Of a stretch of 64,000 nucleotides of DNA, positions 18,164 through 27,900 are shown one piece after another; the first letter of the stretch is position 1, and every line of letters starts with the position of its first letter. Source of the stretch: Niastella vici (lineage in GTDB: Bacteria; Bacteroidota; Bacteroidia; Chitinophagales; Chitinophagaceae); NCBI RefSeq assembly GCF_002077945.1, contig NZ_LVYD01000024.1:366642-430641 (forward strand), read 5' to 3'. The position numbers and the translations under genes are program-made. The notes under the pieces were generated by a model that was given only the letters and a program-made list of their open reading frames with translations, searched no databases and was not told where the DNA came from.

Positions 18164-19102
18164 TTATAATTTGGTTTTTTCAGGCCAGGGAATGCAAATT
18201 GTTTTCCCAATTGATTCCCATTTTACCGTTTTAGACATTTCATTTATCCTGGTTAAAATCGTATATCGCGATTCTGCAAAGCCGCCCCTATAGCTTTCAA
18301 TATTTTCACCGACCAAATGAGCGTCATACACTAAATGATAATTATACCATCTGCGTGCTCTTTCCAGTAAAGCAACATTGCTAATCTTGTTATAATTGAA
18401 TGAACGTTTTGTCCAAATAAGGACGTCTGAAGTATCCACTTTTATTAAAGAATCCTTTGATGGGGTATGGAATAATTCGTAGCCGATCGGTACATGGATA
18501 GAGTCTTTTGAGTTGAAAAAAATATTTAGAGAATTATCAATTGCAGTTATCCTTAGTGTCGAATCATAAGCACTTCTATAGGCAGTAATATTAATTCGAG
18601 TTCCTTTCGTAGGCTGAATAGTAATGCCTCCATCGAGTTTCACTCGATTAAAATTTTCATTTACGGTAATCAGTACTTCACCCTCTTTAAAAGAGAACAC
18701 TCTTTTGGAAGAATCCACCCCGAATATCGTGCAATTATTCATTAATATAATAGTTCCTTTAGAGGTAAAGGAATATTGGCTACCTGTAGGAGTTTCCCTA
18801 TAATAGAAGCCATCGCTGTCTTTTTCTAGAATGCGGTTTAGTTGAAAAGGTTCTGAGTTATTTTTGTGAATAAGTTGGCCTCGCACTTTTTTGCCGGCGA
18901 CTAGTTGAATATCTTCTATTATTGTAAGGCCTGTGTCATTAGCTACTGGTTCCAATTCGCTCAATGAATTAGTAGTTGATCTTGACTGCGGTGAATTGCA
19001 GCCAATAGAAAGGTAACATAGAAAAACAAATATTTTATGTTTCTTAAAAATATCTGTTGTGTATCTAAATGAAGGCATCATATATGTAAGCATTCTTTTC
19101 AT
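18164..19102 (-). CDS. Lipoprotein with FecR / DUF4974-like C-terminal domains
   Basis: 312 aa. An N-terminal hydrophobic segment ends in LSIGCNSP, a lipobox. The middle FKEGEVLITVNENFNRVKL resembles the FecR jelly-roll. The end (LLERARRWYNYHLVYD, then RINEMSKTVKWESIGKTICI) follows the DUF4974 layout of Bacteroidota FecR proteins. The cytoplasmic anti-sigma domain is absent. Such a protein could sense the SusD partner but cannot itself bind a sigma factor. It lies 102 bp after the susD-like gene. Confidence 0.6.
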   Translation of the reverse strand: MKRMLTYMMPSFRYTTDIFKKHKIFVFLCYLSIGCNSPQSRSTTNSLSELEPVANDTGLTIIEDIQLVAGKKVRGQLIHKNNSEPFQLNRILEKDSDGFYYRETPTGSQYSFTSKGTIILMNNCTIFGVDSSKRVFSFKEGEVLITVNENFNRVKLDGGITIQPTKGTRINITAYRSAYDSTLRITAIDNSLNIFFNSKDSIHVPIGYELFHTPSKDSLIKVDTSDVLIWTKRSFNYNKISNVALLERARRWYNYHLVYDAHLVGENIESYRGGFAESRYTILTRINEMSKTVKWESIGKTICIPWPEKTKL

Positions 19103-19203
19103 TATGGTAAATTTTATATGTCATGTGCGGTAACTGCGGGCCGCAAATGAAATACAGATCACTGAATCATATAACCAAGATTGCTATTAACTGAAATTGA
19201 TCC

Positions 19204-20532
19204 TTAATACCACAGTGGTATTGGATAGAGTTGAGCCCTGGCATCAAATCCACCTTTGAGGGGCGCCAAGACTTCAACGATTTTTCCCCATCTTTTTAAG
19301 TCGATCCAACGGTGTCCCCATTCTGCAAAAAATTCAACCTTGTTTTCTTGTTCGATTGCATTCATAAGCTGTTGCTCAGTGTAAGAAAGGGGTAACGAAG
19401 GTAGTCCTGCGCGATTACGGATGGTATTTAGATCTGAAGCGCATCCAGCTAGATCACCCATTTTCATCCTTGCTTCTGCGCGGATCAGGTATTGCTGAGC
19501 GAGTCGAAGGACGATATTATTTTCTTTTGGCTGGGACGCTGACCTGCTTTTATATTTATAGGGAAAGTGATAAGTAAATCCGTAATAGAGCTGAGGCTTG
19601 GTCCAATTGTCCTTTCTTTGATCACCAGGTTCGAAACCATCACGTATACTATAATGAAGGGGATATGATGGTTTATCTGTTTTGGAAGATGGTATAAAAA
19701 TATTTCCTTCAACGGTTTGTATTGACCCAGGGACGGGCACTAACTGAAAGATCGTTTCTTTGCTTTGTGAAAGAAACACCTGGTTTAAATCCGTTTCCAA
19801 TTTGTATTTCCCCGAATCAATGACCGTACTGGAAGCATCAGCCGCTTTTTTCCATTCATTGCGGTGAAGGTATACCTGGGCCAGCAGCGCCTGGCAGGGC
19901 ATTCTGGACGGATAGATATTCAACACGTCGTTGTTTAAAAGCGAATCGGCAGCTTTTAGGTCCTTGATAATTTGATCGTAAACTTTGTCCATCTCCGAGA
20001 GAGGCAGGTTACGGATTTGTTCATAATCTCCGCTGATTAGCAACGGCACTTTGCCATATAGGTTGGTCAGGTAATAAAAACAAAGCGCCCGCATAAATTT
20101 GGCTTCGCCAGTTATTCGGCGTTTTAACTCAGGGCTGACGTTGCCTGACTGCTTAACCCCTTCTATGCAGTAGTTGAATTGGTTAATATGCCTAAAGGCT
20201 GTTTGCCACAAATTCTCACTATTTATTGAGTTGCCAGTACCAATGTCATTATCGAAAAACTCATCTTCATATGAATTCGCTTCATAGTTTGATGTCCATA
20301 ATTCATCCGCGGAAAGACCTGCGAACAATGTCACACCGCCGTTTAGAAAGCATTTGGGGCGGCTCATGATATTAGTATACACGCCTGCTAGGGTCGCCTG
20401 CGCCGTTGAATCATTTGCAAAATGATCTGTTAGTGAAATATTTAAAATAGGCTCTTCCACCTGTGATGATTTTTTGCAGGCAGAACATAAAAGAAAGCAA
20501 AGCAAAAAAATGCTGAAGCGATTTCTGATCAT
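19204..20532 (-). CDS. SusD/RagB-family nutrient-binding lipoprotein, no SusC partner
   Basis: 442 aa. The signal and lipobox are FLLCFLLCSACKK. SusD hallmarks include GEAKFMRALCFYYLTNLYGKVPL and EWGHRWIDLKRWG. The C-terminus stops at LYPIPLWY, where SusD proteins usually continue for some 15 more residues, so the end is slightly truncated. A functional pair needs the TonB-dependent transporter SusC immediately upstream. Here the upstream gene (44 bp away) is only a truncated anti-sigma factor, so susC has been lost or was never included. Confidence 0.85.
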   Translation of the reverse strand: MIRNRFSIFLLCFLLCSACKKSSQVEEPILNISLTDHFANDSTAQATLAGVYTNIMSRPKCFLNGGVTLFAGLSADELWTSNYEANSYEDEFFDNDIGTGNSINSENLWQTAFRHINQFNYCIEGVKQSGNVSPELKRRITGEAKFMRALCFYYLTNLYGKVPLLISGDYEQIRNLPLSEMDKVYDQIIKDLKAADSLLNNDVLNIYPSRMPCQALLAQVYLHRNEWKKAADASSTVIDSGKYKLETDLNQVFLSQSKETIFQLVPVPGSIQTVEGNIFIPSSKTDKPSYPLHYSIRDGFEPGDQRKDNWTKPQLYYGFTYHFPYKYKSRSASQPKENNIVLRLAQQYLIRAEARMKMGDLAGCASDLNTIRNRAGLPSLPLSYTEQQLMNAIEQENKVEFFAEWGHRWIDLKRWGKIVEVLAPLKGGFDARAQLYPIPLWY

Positions 20533-20575
20533 GATAGAGGGTTAAATAGTGGTCGAATTTGTAGTATGTTGATTA

Positions 20576-20896
20576 CTATTTGTGTTGCAAAATTGTAGTA
20601 AACCAGCGGGTCAGCCCTAGATTTGGAATTTTGAAAGTTTTTCTTTTGGGAATACCCATAACTTTGACTGCATTAATTTTTTTCAGAGTTTTTTCCCAAA
20701 TATCTTCGCTATTAGCAGTTGAATATATTTTCAGCTTTTCTTTTAAAACTTGTTTATTCGTTATTTGCTCAAAAAATAACCGATTATTTTCATCTTCTCG
20801 AAGCCATTCATTAAGTTTCCGTTCCTCTTCGTGGGACAGGTCTTCTTCTAGGAACTTCTCTATTAAAATTGCTATGTTATTTACTTTTTCCTGCAT
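20576..20896 (-). CDS. Truncated FecR-type anti-sigma factor (N-terminal domain only)
   Basis: About 106 aa from the Met at 20896; a Met at 20914 is also possible. EKFLEEDLSHEEERKLNEWL then NRLFFEQITN is the cytoplasmic anti-sigma (DUF4880-like) domain of FecR proteins. The reading frame ends just where the transmembrane helix should begin (LGLTRWFTTILQHK), so the periplasmic FecR part is missing. It lies directly upstream of an orphan susD. It is probably a remnant of a sigma/FecR/SusCD locus. Confidence 0.65.
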   Translation of the reverse strand: MQEKVNNIAILIEKFLEEDLSHEEERKLNEWLREDENNRLFFEQITNKQVLKEKLKIYSTANSEDIWEKTLKKINAVKVMGIPKRKTFKIPNLGLTRWFTTILQHK

Positions 20897-20940
20897 AATG
20901 AAACTGGTTTTCATATTGACAAGTTTTAGTTAATTATTAC

Positions 20941-21483
20941 CTGGGTTTTGTTCTAAATTAGGGGACCTGTAGAGGAGACTATCGGTATTCAATGGGCACG
21001 GATTAATAAAATTGGAACCCAGGTGCTACATAATAGTTCCGCAGGATATTTGGAAAGTTTGAAGCAGATATTTTTTGATTTGATTAAAAGACTGAAGGGA
21101 CAGGGAGGGCTAGCCGTCTGAACAACTAAATTGTTGCAAGTAACATTCAGTTGAAGGTTGTTTAATTGAAGGCTAAATAGATAGCTATAGAAGTATATAA
21201 ATTTCGGATGTGACTGAACATTTGGTTCAAGCGTCCCAGTAAAATAAAAGTTATAATGGAGAACATTAAATGTAAATAAAAATAGGATAATGCCAATGAA
21301 ATCTGCAAACATGGTAATGGAGAGTTAGCTAAAATAATAAGGTTTAATAATTTTAACCGGCAGGTGGAGTTCAGTCTTCTGGACTCACCATCTCAGATGC
21401 TTTCAGAGGATCTGAGGCGCCATTGTGTTCAAGTTGAATTGCTGAAGGGAAAAGGTTTTATCAACATAGCAGTTGTTTAATAT
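20941..21483. other. Gene-poor interval with possible coding scraps
   Basis: The 20915-21618 interval has no convincing gene. Two plus-strand open pieces without starts look protein-like: WARINKIGTQVLHNSSAGY to a stop near 21121, and RQVEFSLLDSPSQML to VQVELLKGKGFINIAVV near 21480. Neither is recognised. A 107-codon minus-strand ORF over the first piece has poor composition and is probably spurious. Confidence 0.3.
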
Positions 21484-21618
21484 GATATTATGCGGAAATA
21501 CAAATCAGGTTATAACATTCATATGCGCAATAGGCTTATTTAATAAAAGCCATTAAAACACCGTAGGCATAATTTTACTTCATCATCTTCGTATCAGTAA
21601 CATATTTAAGCGAATTCT

Positions 21619-21903
21619 TCACGATTTTTTTCGCTTTTTCGTAATCGTTTTCCGGTCTGCTTCGGGGATTGTTATATCTCTTAGCAACGCAATATCAACG
21701 TGAAGAACTTCAGCCATTCTATGCAGTTCAGCAACGGTAATTTCCCCAACATCGTTAAACAGCCTTTTGAGTCGCTTAGGATTAATCTTGGCATCTTTTG
21801 CTAGGCTTGTATACGGCAGTTTTTTTTGCAATTGCCCGAACTTTTTTATGCTTCCATTTTCGAGCAGCTTTTGGGCGGTTTCGTATTTGTTAATGATTTT
21901 CAT
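21619..21903 (-). CDS. Small lone-HTH (Cro/XRE-like) regulator-like protein
   Basis: 94 aa. GSIKKFGQLQKKLPYTSLAK, then INPKRLKRLFND and ITVAELHRMAEVLHVDIALL form the same helix series as the proteins at 5756 and 23652. The C-terminus is strongly basic (TITKKRKKS). It is a monocistronic gene. Family members are numerous in Bacteroidota genomes and their targets are unknown. Confidence 0.55.
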   Translation of the reverse strand: MKIINKYETAQKLLENGSIKKFGQLQKKLPYTSLAKDAKINPKRLKRLFNDVGEITVAELHRMAEVLHVDIALLRDITIPEADRKTITKKRKKS

Positions 21904-21974
21904 TCTTAGTTGTTACAAACCTTTTAAGTTATCGTAAGCTCCGCTAGGGTCAGCAGGCTATTACCATGCTCACC

Positions 21975-22322
21975 TTATATATGACGATACTGATCTTCTA
22001 TGCAGAGAATTTTCTCTGCACTATGGAGTTTCAAGTTTTTCACTGAACTGGAATAAAAACGGGCCAGGTAAAAGAGAATCTCGTTAATGAATACAGACTT
22101 AGCTGAGAGCTCTTTATTTTTTGTTTTCAAGGTCGATATTCCCTCCAGTAACATGATTAAGTTGTTACACCGAGGTTTGTAATAATTGCTGTTAGGCGTA
22201 ATGAATCCAATCTGGCAGCTTAACGAATACAAGTATTTTTTCTCCCAGATGCTTAATACTGGAAAACGGTTAGTCGGCATATAAACGCGACCTTCATTTT
22301 GAATTTTGAGGAATTGGTTCAT
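21975..22322 (-). CDS. Hypothetical protein (uncertain)
   Basis: 115 aa, no recognisable domain or signal. Segments such as SAKSVFINEILFYLARFYSSS look helical. It lies 71 bp upstream of the small HTH gene on the same strand. It could be a real short gene or a chance ORF in AT-rich DNA. Confidence 0.3.
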   Translation of the reverse strand: MNQFLKIQNEGRVYMPTNRFPVLSIWEKKYLYSLSCQIGFITPNSNYYKPRCNNLIMLLEGISTLKTKNKELSAKSVFINEILFYLARFYSSSVKNLKLHSAEKILCIEDQYRHI

Positions 22323-22434
22323 GGCATAGCGATTAAGGTAAAAGAATCGATGCCTAAGCAGAAGAAGAAACTATTGATATGATGATCCGCCACTCATTTG
22401 TGCGGGTGAGAACGTAAAACTAATACAAAAAGTC

Positions 22435-22465
22435 ATTCAAAAAATTTTTTGAATACTTTTTTTTA
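22435..22465 (+). terminator. AT-rich palindrome followed by T-run
   Basis: Perfect 20-bp palindrome with half-site ATTCAAAAAA at 22435-22454, followed by a run of nine T after AC. It has terminator geometry on the plus strand, but no plus-strand gene precedes it. Confidence 0.3.
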
Positions 22466-22517
22466 ATATTTAAGTTATTCTATTGGTTGTCATAGCATAA
22501 ATTTTTGGTTATGATAA

Positions 22518-22976
22518 TTATGATATTCTAATAATTAAAAAGATCAAAATAAATATTACCACAAAAATCAAAAGAAAAGAAAGAATACCCCAATACATGT
22601 GGTCCCTAATTAATTTAAGAACAATCTCGTTCCCATAATCCTTAACATTGACCAGGAGGTTTGATCGAATAATGGAAATGTCTTTTTCTTTTGAGATTTT
22701 GATATATTCATCAGGTACAATTTGTTTTATTCCGGCCAGAAAACGATCAAAATCATCCACTTGTTTAATTTTGGCTATTTCGTTTTGAAGTTCATTTATT
22801 TTTATCAATTGTTTAAATAGCTCATCCCTGTGATTATAAGCCAACACCCAATTATCCAGATCCTTTTTTTCGTTCTCTGTCAGTTCTATTTGACTGTTGT
22901 ACTTCAACAAAATCTGGAACATTCTCTTATTATAGAAATATGATGCTATACTTTTATATAGTGTAAATAGTCTCAT
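22518..22976 (-). CDS. FecR-N-like domain protein with C-terminal membrane anchor
   Basis: 152 aa. IELTENEKKDLDNWVLAYNH, then RDELFKQLIKINELQ and a DxFDRFLAGIK element, follow the pattern of the anti-sigma N-domain of FecR (E-L-T/S-x-x-E-x-x-x-L-D-x-W). The C-terminal 27 residues form one TM helix (WGILSFLLIFVVIFILIFLI) with nothing periplasmic after it. It would therefore lack a sensing domain. No sigma factor lies next to it. Confidence 0.45.
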   Translation of the reverse strand: MRLFTLYKSIASYFYNKRMFQILLKYNSQIELTENEKKDLDNWVLAYNHRDELFKQLIKINELQNEIAKIKQVDDFDRFLAGIKQIVPDEYIKISKEKDISIIRSNLLVNVKDYGNEIVLKLIRDHMYWGILSFLLIFVVIFILIFLIIRIS

Positions 22977-23027
22977 AAGTAATAGCTTACTTGAAAACTA
23001 CGAACAACAATAATTCTTGTGCCCAGG

Positions 23028-23059
23028 TCTCAGCCTTGATATTAATTTCAAGGCTGAGA
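23028..23059. repeat. Perfect 12-bp inverted repeat
   Basis: TCTCAGCCTTGA and TCAAGGCTGAGA separated by 8 nt (TATTAATT). There is no T-run on either side, so it is not a classical terminator. It is isolated in a 675-bp gene-free interval (22977-23651). Confidence 0.6.
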
Positions 23060-23312
23060 AATGGGACTTACGTAGAAACTATGACTGTCGCCTTTTCCCT
23101 TTATAAATTCTTGAATCCTGATTTTTCATAATTGCCCAACGTAGTAGATACGCGGCCACAAAAAAATGAAAGTGCTTAGTTGTTTTTACCTACAACCATG
23201 CGATACAGTAAAACACTCCGTAAATACTTCCTGATAAGTAACAAAAATTAGAAATTTGGCAAGGTGAGAGCCACAGTAGCTTAAAATAAGAAGGCATGGA
23301 ACTCAACTTACC

Positions 23313-23419
23313 GTTAACGAGGCCGTAGGAAGCCTGAGCACGTATAAGTGAGCCCACGCCTAGGACGTGAGCTATCCACTTATCGCCTTGTGCTCTGAAA
23401 TTTCCTACGTTTCGTTAAC
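23313..23419. repeat. 107-nt imperfect palindrome, MITE/REP-like or structured RNA
   Basis: The ends GTTAACGA and TCGTTAAC are perfect inverted repeats. Moving inward, further arms pair: CGTAGGAA with TTTCCTACG, GAGCAC with GTGCTC, ATAAGTG with CACTTAT, and CACG with CGTG around a CCTAGG centre. The whole unit could fold into one long stem. No open frame crosses it. It resembles a short non-autonomous repeat (REP/MITE) more than a terminator. Confidence 0.6.
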
Positions 23420-23651
23420 AAGACTTAAAGCGAATTGCTTCAAATAATTTATTGAAGAATTGCTAAGATATACTTTTATCTATGCATAGATGTTAGAAAA
23501 ATTATTTTGTTATGTAAATATAACTTGTTTTGTACATTTACTAATAATATTTAGTAAAAAACTTATTAACATCAATAAATAACTTGGATATATTAATAAC
23601 TCATTGATTTATAGTAGCAAATTCCTATTTTTTGCCAATTAATTAGAAATA

Positions 23652-23978
23652 ATGGCAAAATCTAAGTTGAAGGCGAAAGGCAAAGAAGCCGAGAAACAGG
23701 AAGCTAAGAATCTAAAAAGAAGCAATAAACTTAATTCTCTTAAAAATGAATTTGAGGGAAACAAAATTAAAAGTTTTGATCAGGTATTTGCTATTATGAA
23801 TGAAACTCCATTAGCCGAAGAGCTAAATATTCCCTTTTTAACTTTTCGAAAAAAAACAAATGATCCCGGAGAGTTTACAGTGAATGAGTTGATAAGATTT
23901 GCTCAGTTAATTGATGTGCAATATGAGACTATATCAAACTTTATTCTCAATTTAACTCATTATAAAAGGAAAGTATAA
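23652..23978 (+). CDS. Small lone-HTH (Cro/XRE-like) regulator-like protein
   Basis: 108 aa with a lysine-rich N-terminal tail (residues 1-30). NKIKSFDQVFAIMNETPLAE, NIPFLTFRKKTND and FTVNELIRFAQLIDVQYETI match the helix order of the paralogs at 5756 and 21619. Upstream DNA is very AT-rich and contains ACTAA-TAATAT-TTAGT (within 23540-23560), a possible operator. Confidence 0.5.
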   Translation: MAKSKLKAKGKEAEKQEAKNLKRSNKLNSLKNEFEGNKIKSFDQVFAIMNETPLAEELNIPFLTFRKKTNDPGEFTVNELIRFAQLIDVQYETISNFILNLTHYKRKV

Positions 23979-24251
23979 ACGCAATTCTTTTATTAAATAA
24001 CTTTATTTTGGTCAATTGAAACTATTGACGATTTAGTAACTTGGCATTATTATATACCCAACCGGCAGCCATACCATTTTTATTACTTCTAAAATTGCTC
24101 ACTTTCTTTTGTTTATTGTATCGCTTGGTTATGTAGGTTAAACATATTTTAAGTGATAAATGGTAAAAGATGGTTTAAGCAAATTTGAGCAATCTTAATT
24201 GTTCAGTTATGTATTGCATGGAGAATTCGCATCCATCATTAAAACTGCCGT

Positions 24252-24947
24252 ATGAGAATAAAATCTATTGTTTTTGCCTGCCTGTTTTTAACCCTTTCGG
24301 GGTATAGTCAACAAAACCCTATAGCAGATACCTGGTACAATATCGAGAGGTCACTTCGCACTAAAGACAATCTGGAAGCAACACGTAAACGCCTGCAGCA
24401 ATTAAAACAGGAGGCCATAGCCAATAAAGACTATGCAAGCGTTGCCAGGGCCTATTGTTACACAATGCTTTTACAAGATCAAAAAAAAGAAGACACTTTT
24501 TACTTTCGCAACTCTGCCTTTATTGACAGTATCCTTTTATCTCCGGCAGATATCGCGCTGAAAGGCATGATGCATTACCTGCAGGGACAGCGGCTGTGGA
24601 AGTTCAGCCAAAAATACTTGAAATTTAACCGGGGGTTATATGAAACAAAGGATCTCCCCGTGAATTACGCAGCCTTCACCACGGGAGAGCTGGATAGCCT
24701 AATCAAATTTCATTTCGAACAGGCCGTTGCTGCTGCGGTCGATCTTCAGAAAACAGGTAAAGAACCATCCGTAGATAAGGTTATCTGGTTATCCTCCACA
24801 CCTCTTTCGTTTATTTGGAAGCCATCGCTTGTTGATATTATTTATAAAGAACAGATCAGTTACAATATTTCTGACGAGGAATCGTCTTTCGATAGGAAAA
24901 GAGCCAGGCCGTTATTGCCTGTTTTTTTCGAAAGATTCATCTTTTAA
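24252..24947 (+). CDS. N-terminal part of a frameshifted alpha-2-macroglobulin protein
   Basis: 231 aa. The signal peptide is IVFACLFLTLSGYSQQ, followed by the helical N-terminal region seen in large Bacteroidota alpha-2-macroglobulins. The frame runs out after PVFFERFIF. The next frame continues seamlessly as FFSKDSSFKDSTVGFQPFL. The switch lies in a T7 run at 24922-24928: removing one T restores a single protein of roughly 1,830 aa ending at 29748. Confidence 0.8.
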   Translation: MRIKSIVFACLFLTLSGYSQQNPIADTWYNIERSLRTKDNLEATRKRLQQLKQEAIANKDYASVARAYCYTMLLQDQKKEDTFYFRNSAFIDSILLSPADIALKGMMHYLQGQRLWKFSQKYLKFNRGLYETKDLPVNYAAFTTGELDSLIKFHFEQAVAAAVDLQKTGKEPSVDKVIWLSSTPLSFIWKPSLVDIIYKEQISYNISDEESSFDRKRARPLLPVFFERFIF

Positions 24948-27900
24948 AGACAGCACGGTCGGCTTTCAGCCATTCCTGGTGTCCGGGCTGGCTGCATTAC
25001 ATACCGACAATCATGTGTACGTGGTGGATCGCTCAACCGGCCATCCGGTAGCCAATGCAGAAGTAAACGCTTCCTATACCGTGCAAAAGGGCAGTGGGAA
25101 AAGTGTAAGGCGCGACACCTTACATCATCATTTTACATCAAATGCTAAAGGGCTTGTGGTATTACCTGACAGGGAAAAAGAATATACGCTGATCATCTCT
25201 CATAAGGGCGACAGTCTGCTGGAATCTGCCGAAGTTGAAGCTGCAGAGGTTTCTGATGACGTATACGACAAAGACGACTATGACGACCTTGTAGATTATT
25301 ATAATGAAAATACCACCGTAGAAATCTTCACTGACAGGTCAATGTATCGACCGGGCCAAACTGTATTTTTTAAAACACTTTTTATTACTAAAAATCCCCG
25401 GACAGGTGAGAGCGAGATAATGAACAAAGCCAATCTTAAAAAAGGGTTTTCAAACTGGTTAAAAAAATGGATAAAGGATGTTGAACCAGGGCTTATTTTA
25501 TCGGATCCCTTCAGTCGGCTTGTGGATTCATTTTACATTCATCCCGACGACTATGGAACGGTGTCAGGTTCCTTTACACTACCTAAAAATGCAGCAACCG
25601 GACGATGGCAAATTCGCCCGGACTACCTGGAAACCGGCCACAACACCGGTTCGTTCCAGGTGGAAGAATACAAAAGGCCAACGTATGAAATGACGGTACT
25701 GCCACCGGATAGAATTTACAGGCCAGGCGATACCCTTGTGTTTGCATTAAAGCTAAAGTCGTTTGCAGGGGCAGCAATGAACCAAACACTTGTGAAGTAT
25801 AATGTAGTAAGAACTTATACTTCCAGGCAACGCTATGACGACGATTATTCCACTTTTAAAATAGCAGAAACCACCGCCTACACCGACGAGCTGGGCAGGA
25901 TCCTGATCCGGGTGCAGGATACCTCCCTGCAACAGGTTGATATCAAAAAGGACATTACTTACAATCTACATGCTTCTGCGACCGATGCCACAGGCGAAAC
26001 CCACTCAACATCATCGTCTTTGAAAGTGGCCGCCCGTCCTGTACTAATTCGGATACCCTTGTATACGAATACTCATAAAAATGATTTACGTCCCTTATTG
26101 ATAAATGCCAGGGATGTCAACGACAGGGAAATCGACAGAACCCTGCAGGCCCGGTTATACCGTCTTTCTATTCCGGACAGAAGCTATGATAAAAATTACG
26201 CCGGTTATGCTGACCAGTGGAAATATGATCACAAAGACCTCGAAAGCTGGTTTGGCAACGTGCAATTTATGCCATCCGATAAACAGGAGCAGGCAGATTT
26301 GGTATATGAAACCACCATCCAAACAGCCAACGCAGAAAAATTTCGCTGGCCACTGGATAAGCTAATCACTGGACGCTACCGACTCGAAGTAACATGCACA
26401 GAAGAGGGAATTATTACAGGCGAGGCCTCCAAAACAATTTCCATTTTTGAACCAGGCACCCAACTGCCGGTCCCAAATGAGCAGTTCTTCCATCTTCAGG
26501 CCAATTATTTGCGAAAAGACGATACGCTCCACCTGTTTAGCGGTTCAGACATCGACAGCTATTACCGGATCATTCAGCTAAAATACTACGCCTTACAACA
26601 TGGGAAAAAGACGGTGGTCAACCGGTTTTTTGACGGAGTGCAGCAACGAGGTATTCACGAGTGGATATGGAAACTGCCGGCTGACATTGTTGATCGTTTG
26701 CTTATCTCAGAAATTTATGTTGCGCGTGGCAAGGTATTTCATAAAAAAGAAGAAGTTGATATTGATGCCAGTACATTCCAGCCACACGTGATTATTGAGC
26801 AGTTTCGCAGTACATTGGTACCAGGTGCACAGGCTACGTATTCAGTGTCTATTAGAACCAAAGACCAGGCCACTGCCGCTCAGCTCATGACCACCATTTA
26901 CGACGCCTCTCTCGACCGTTTAAAAGAGCACCGCTGGAATATTCCATATCCCGAAAGGAGCCCAGACCTGAAAAGCGAATGGAACACCACCATTACCGAT
27001 GAAGTTGATAATCTCTCCAATTTCTTGGCGCCGAAACTTCAGAAGACCCTGTCGCAAAAACCGCTGTGGTGGCTTGAAGCGACAGGTTTAACGGGTGCCG
27101 CTACCACCGTGATTTCACAAAATCCACTGTTACAATTACAGGGTCGTGTACCGGGGCTTATGATTACAAATGCCACCGGCCTGGATGGAAGTGTCGCAAC
27201 TATTGCCTATGGCACAACAACCAGAAGATTTTCAACAGGCAATGTTACCACGATTAAAGCATACGGAATCAACAGCATCGATCTAAACAAGTATAAGCAG
27301 CCTCTCGTAATTCTGGATGGTGTGCCTTACACCGGCGAGCTGTCTTCTTTGAATATTAAAGAGGTTACCGAGATAATGACGTTGAAAGATGCCGACGCCA
27401 CCGCTATCTATGGTTCAAGGGGTGCAGCCGGTGTTTTACTAATTAGCACAAAAGGCCACATCAAATTACCTGTCGTGAAGCAGGAACCAGTGCTGAAAGT
27501 CAGGAAAAATTTCAACGAAACGGCATTCTTTGCGCCCGCTATTTATGCCGATAAGGATGGAAATTATAAATTCACATTCACCCTGCCGGAGTCATTGACC
27601 GAATGGAACTGGAAATTATTAGCGCATACAAAGAATTTGAAATTCGCGTATGCCGAACGAAAGGTGGTGACGCAGCTACCTCTTATGATCCAGCCTCACC
27701 TACCAACTATATTGCACCAGGGCGACCGCATCATTCTAAAAAGCCGCATTATCAACCGCGACACCATTAAAATGGTGGGCAAAGCACTGTGTAAAATCGA
27801 GGATGCTGTAAGCGGTAGCGATCTGACAGCCGGCATGGTTGCCAGGCCGGAAGTGGCGTTTGAGGTAGGCGGCCAATTAAATATGTTAGCATCTTTTGAA

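Noticed and set aside
20989..21312. Minus-strand ORF of 107 codons
   Set aside because: Cys/Phe/Leu-rich translation with no family resemblance; the opposite strand looks at least as protein-like; no start context.
23313..23419. CRISPR or tRNA interpretation of the long palindrome
   Set aside because: No repeated spacer-sized units and no cloverleaf with CCA or T-loop; a simple long stem explains it.
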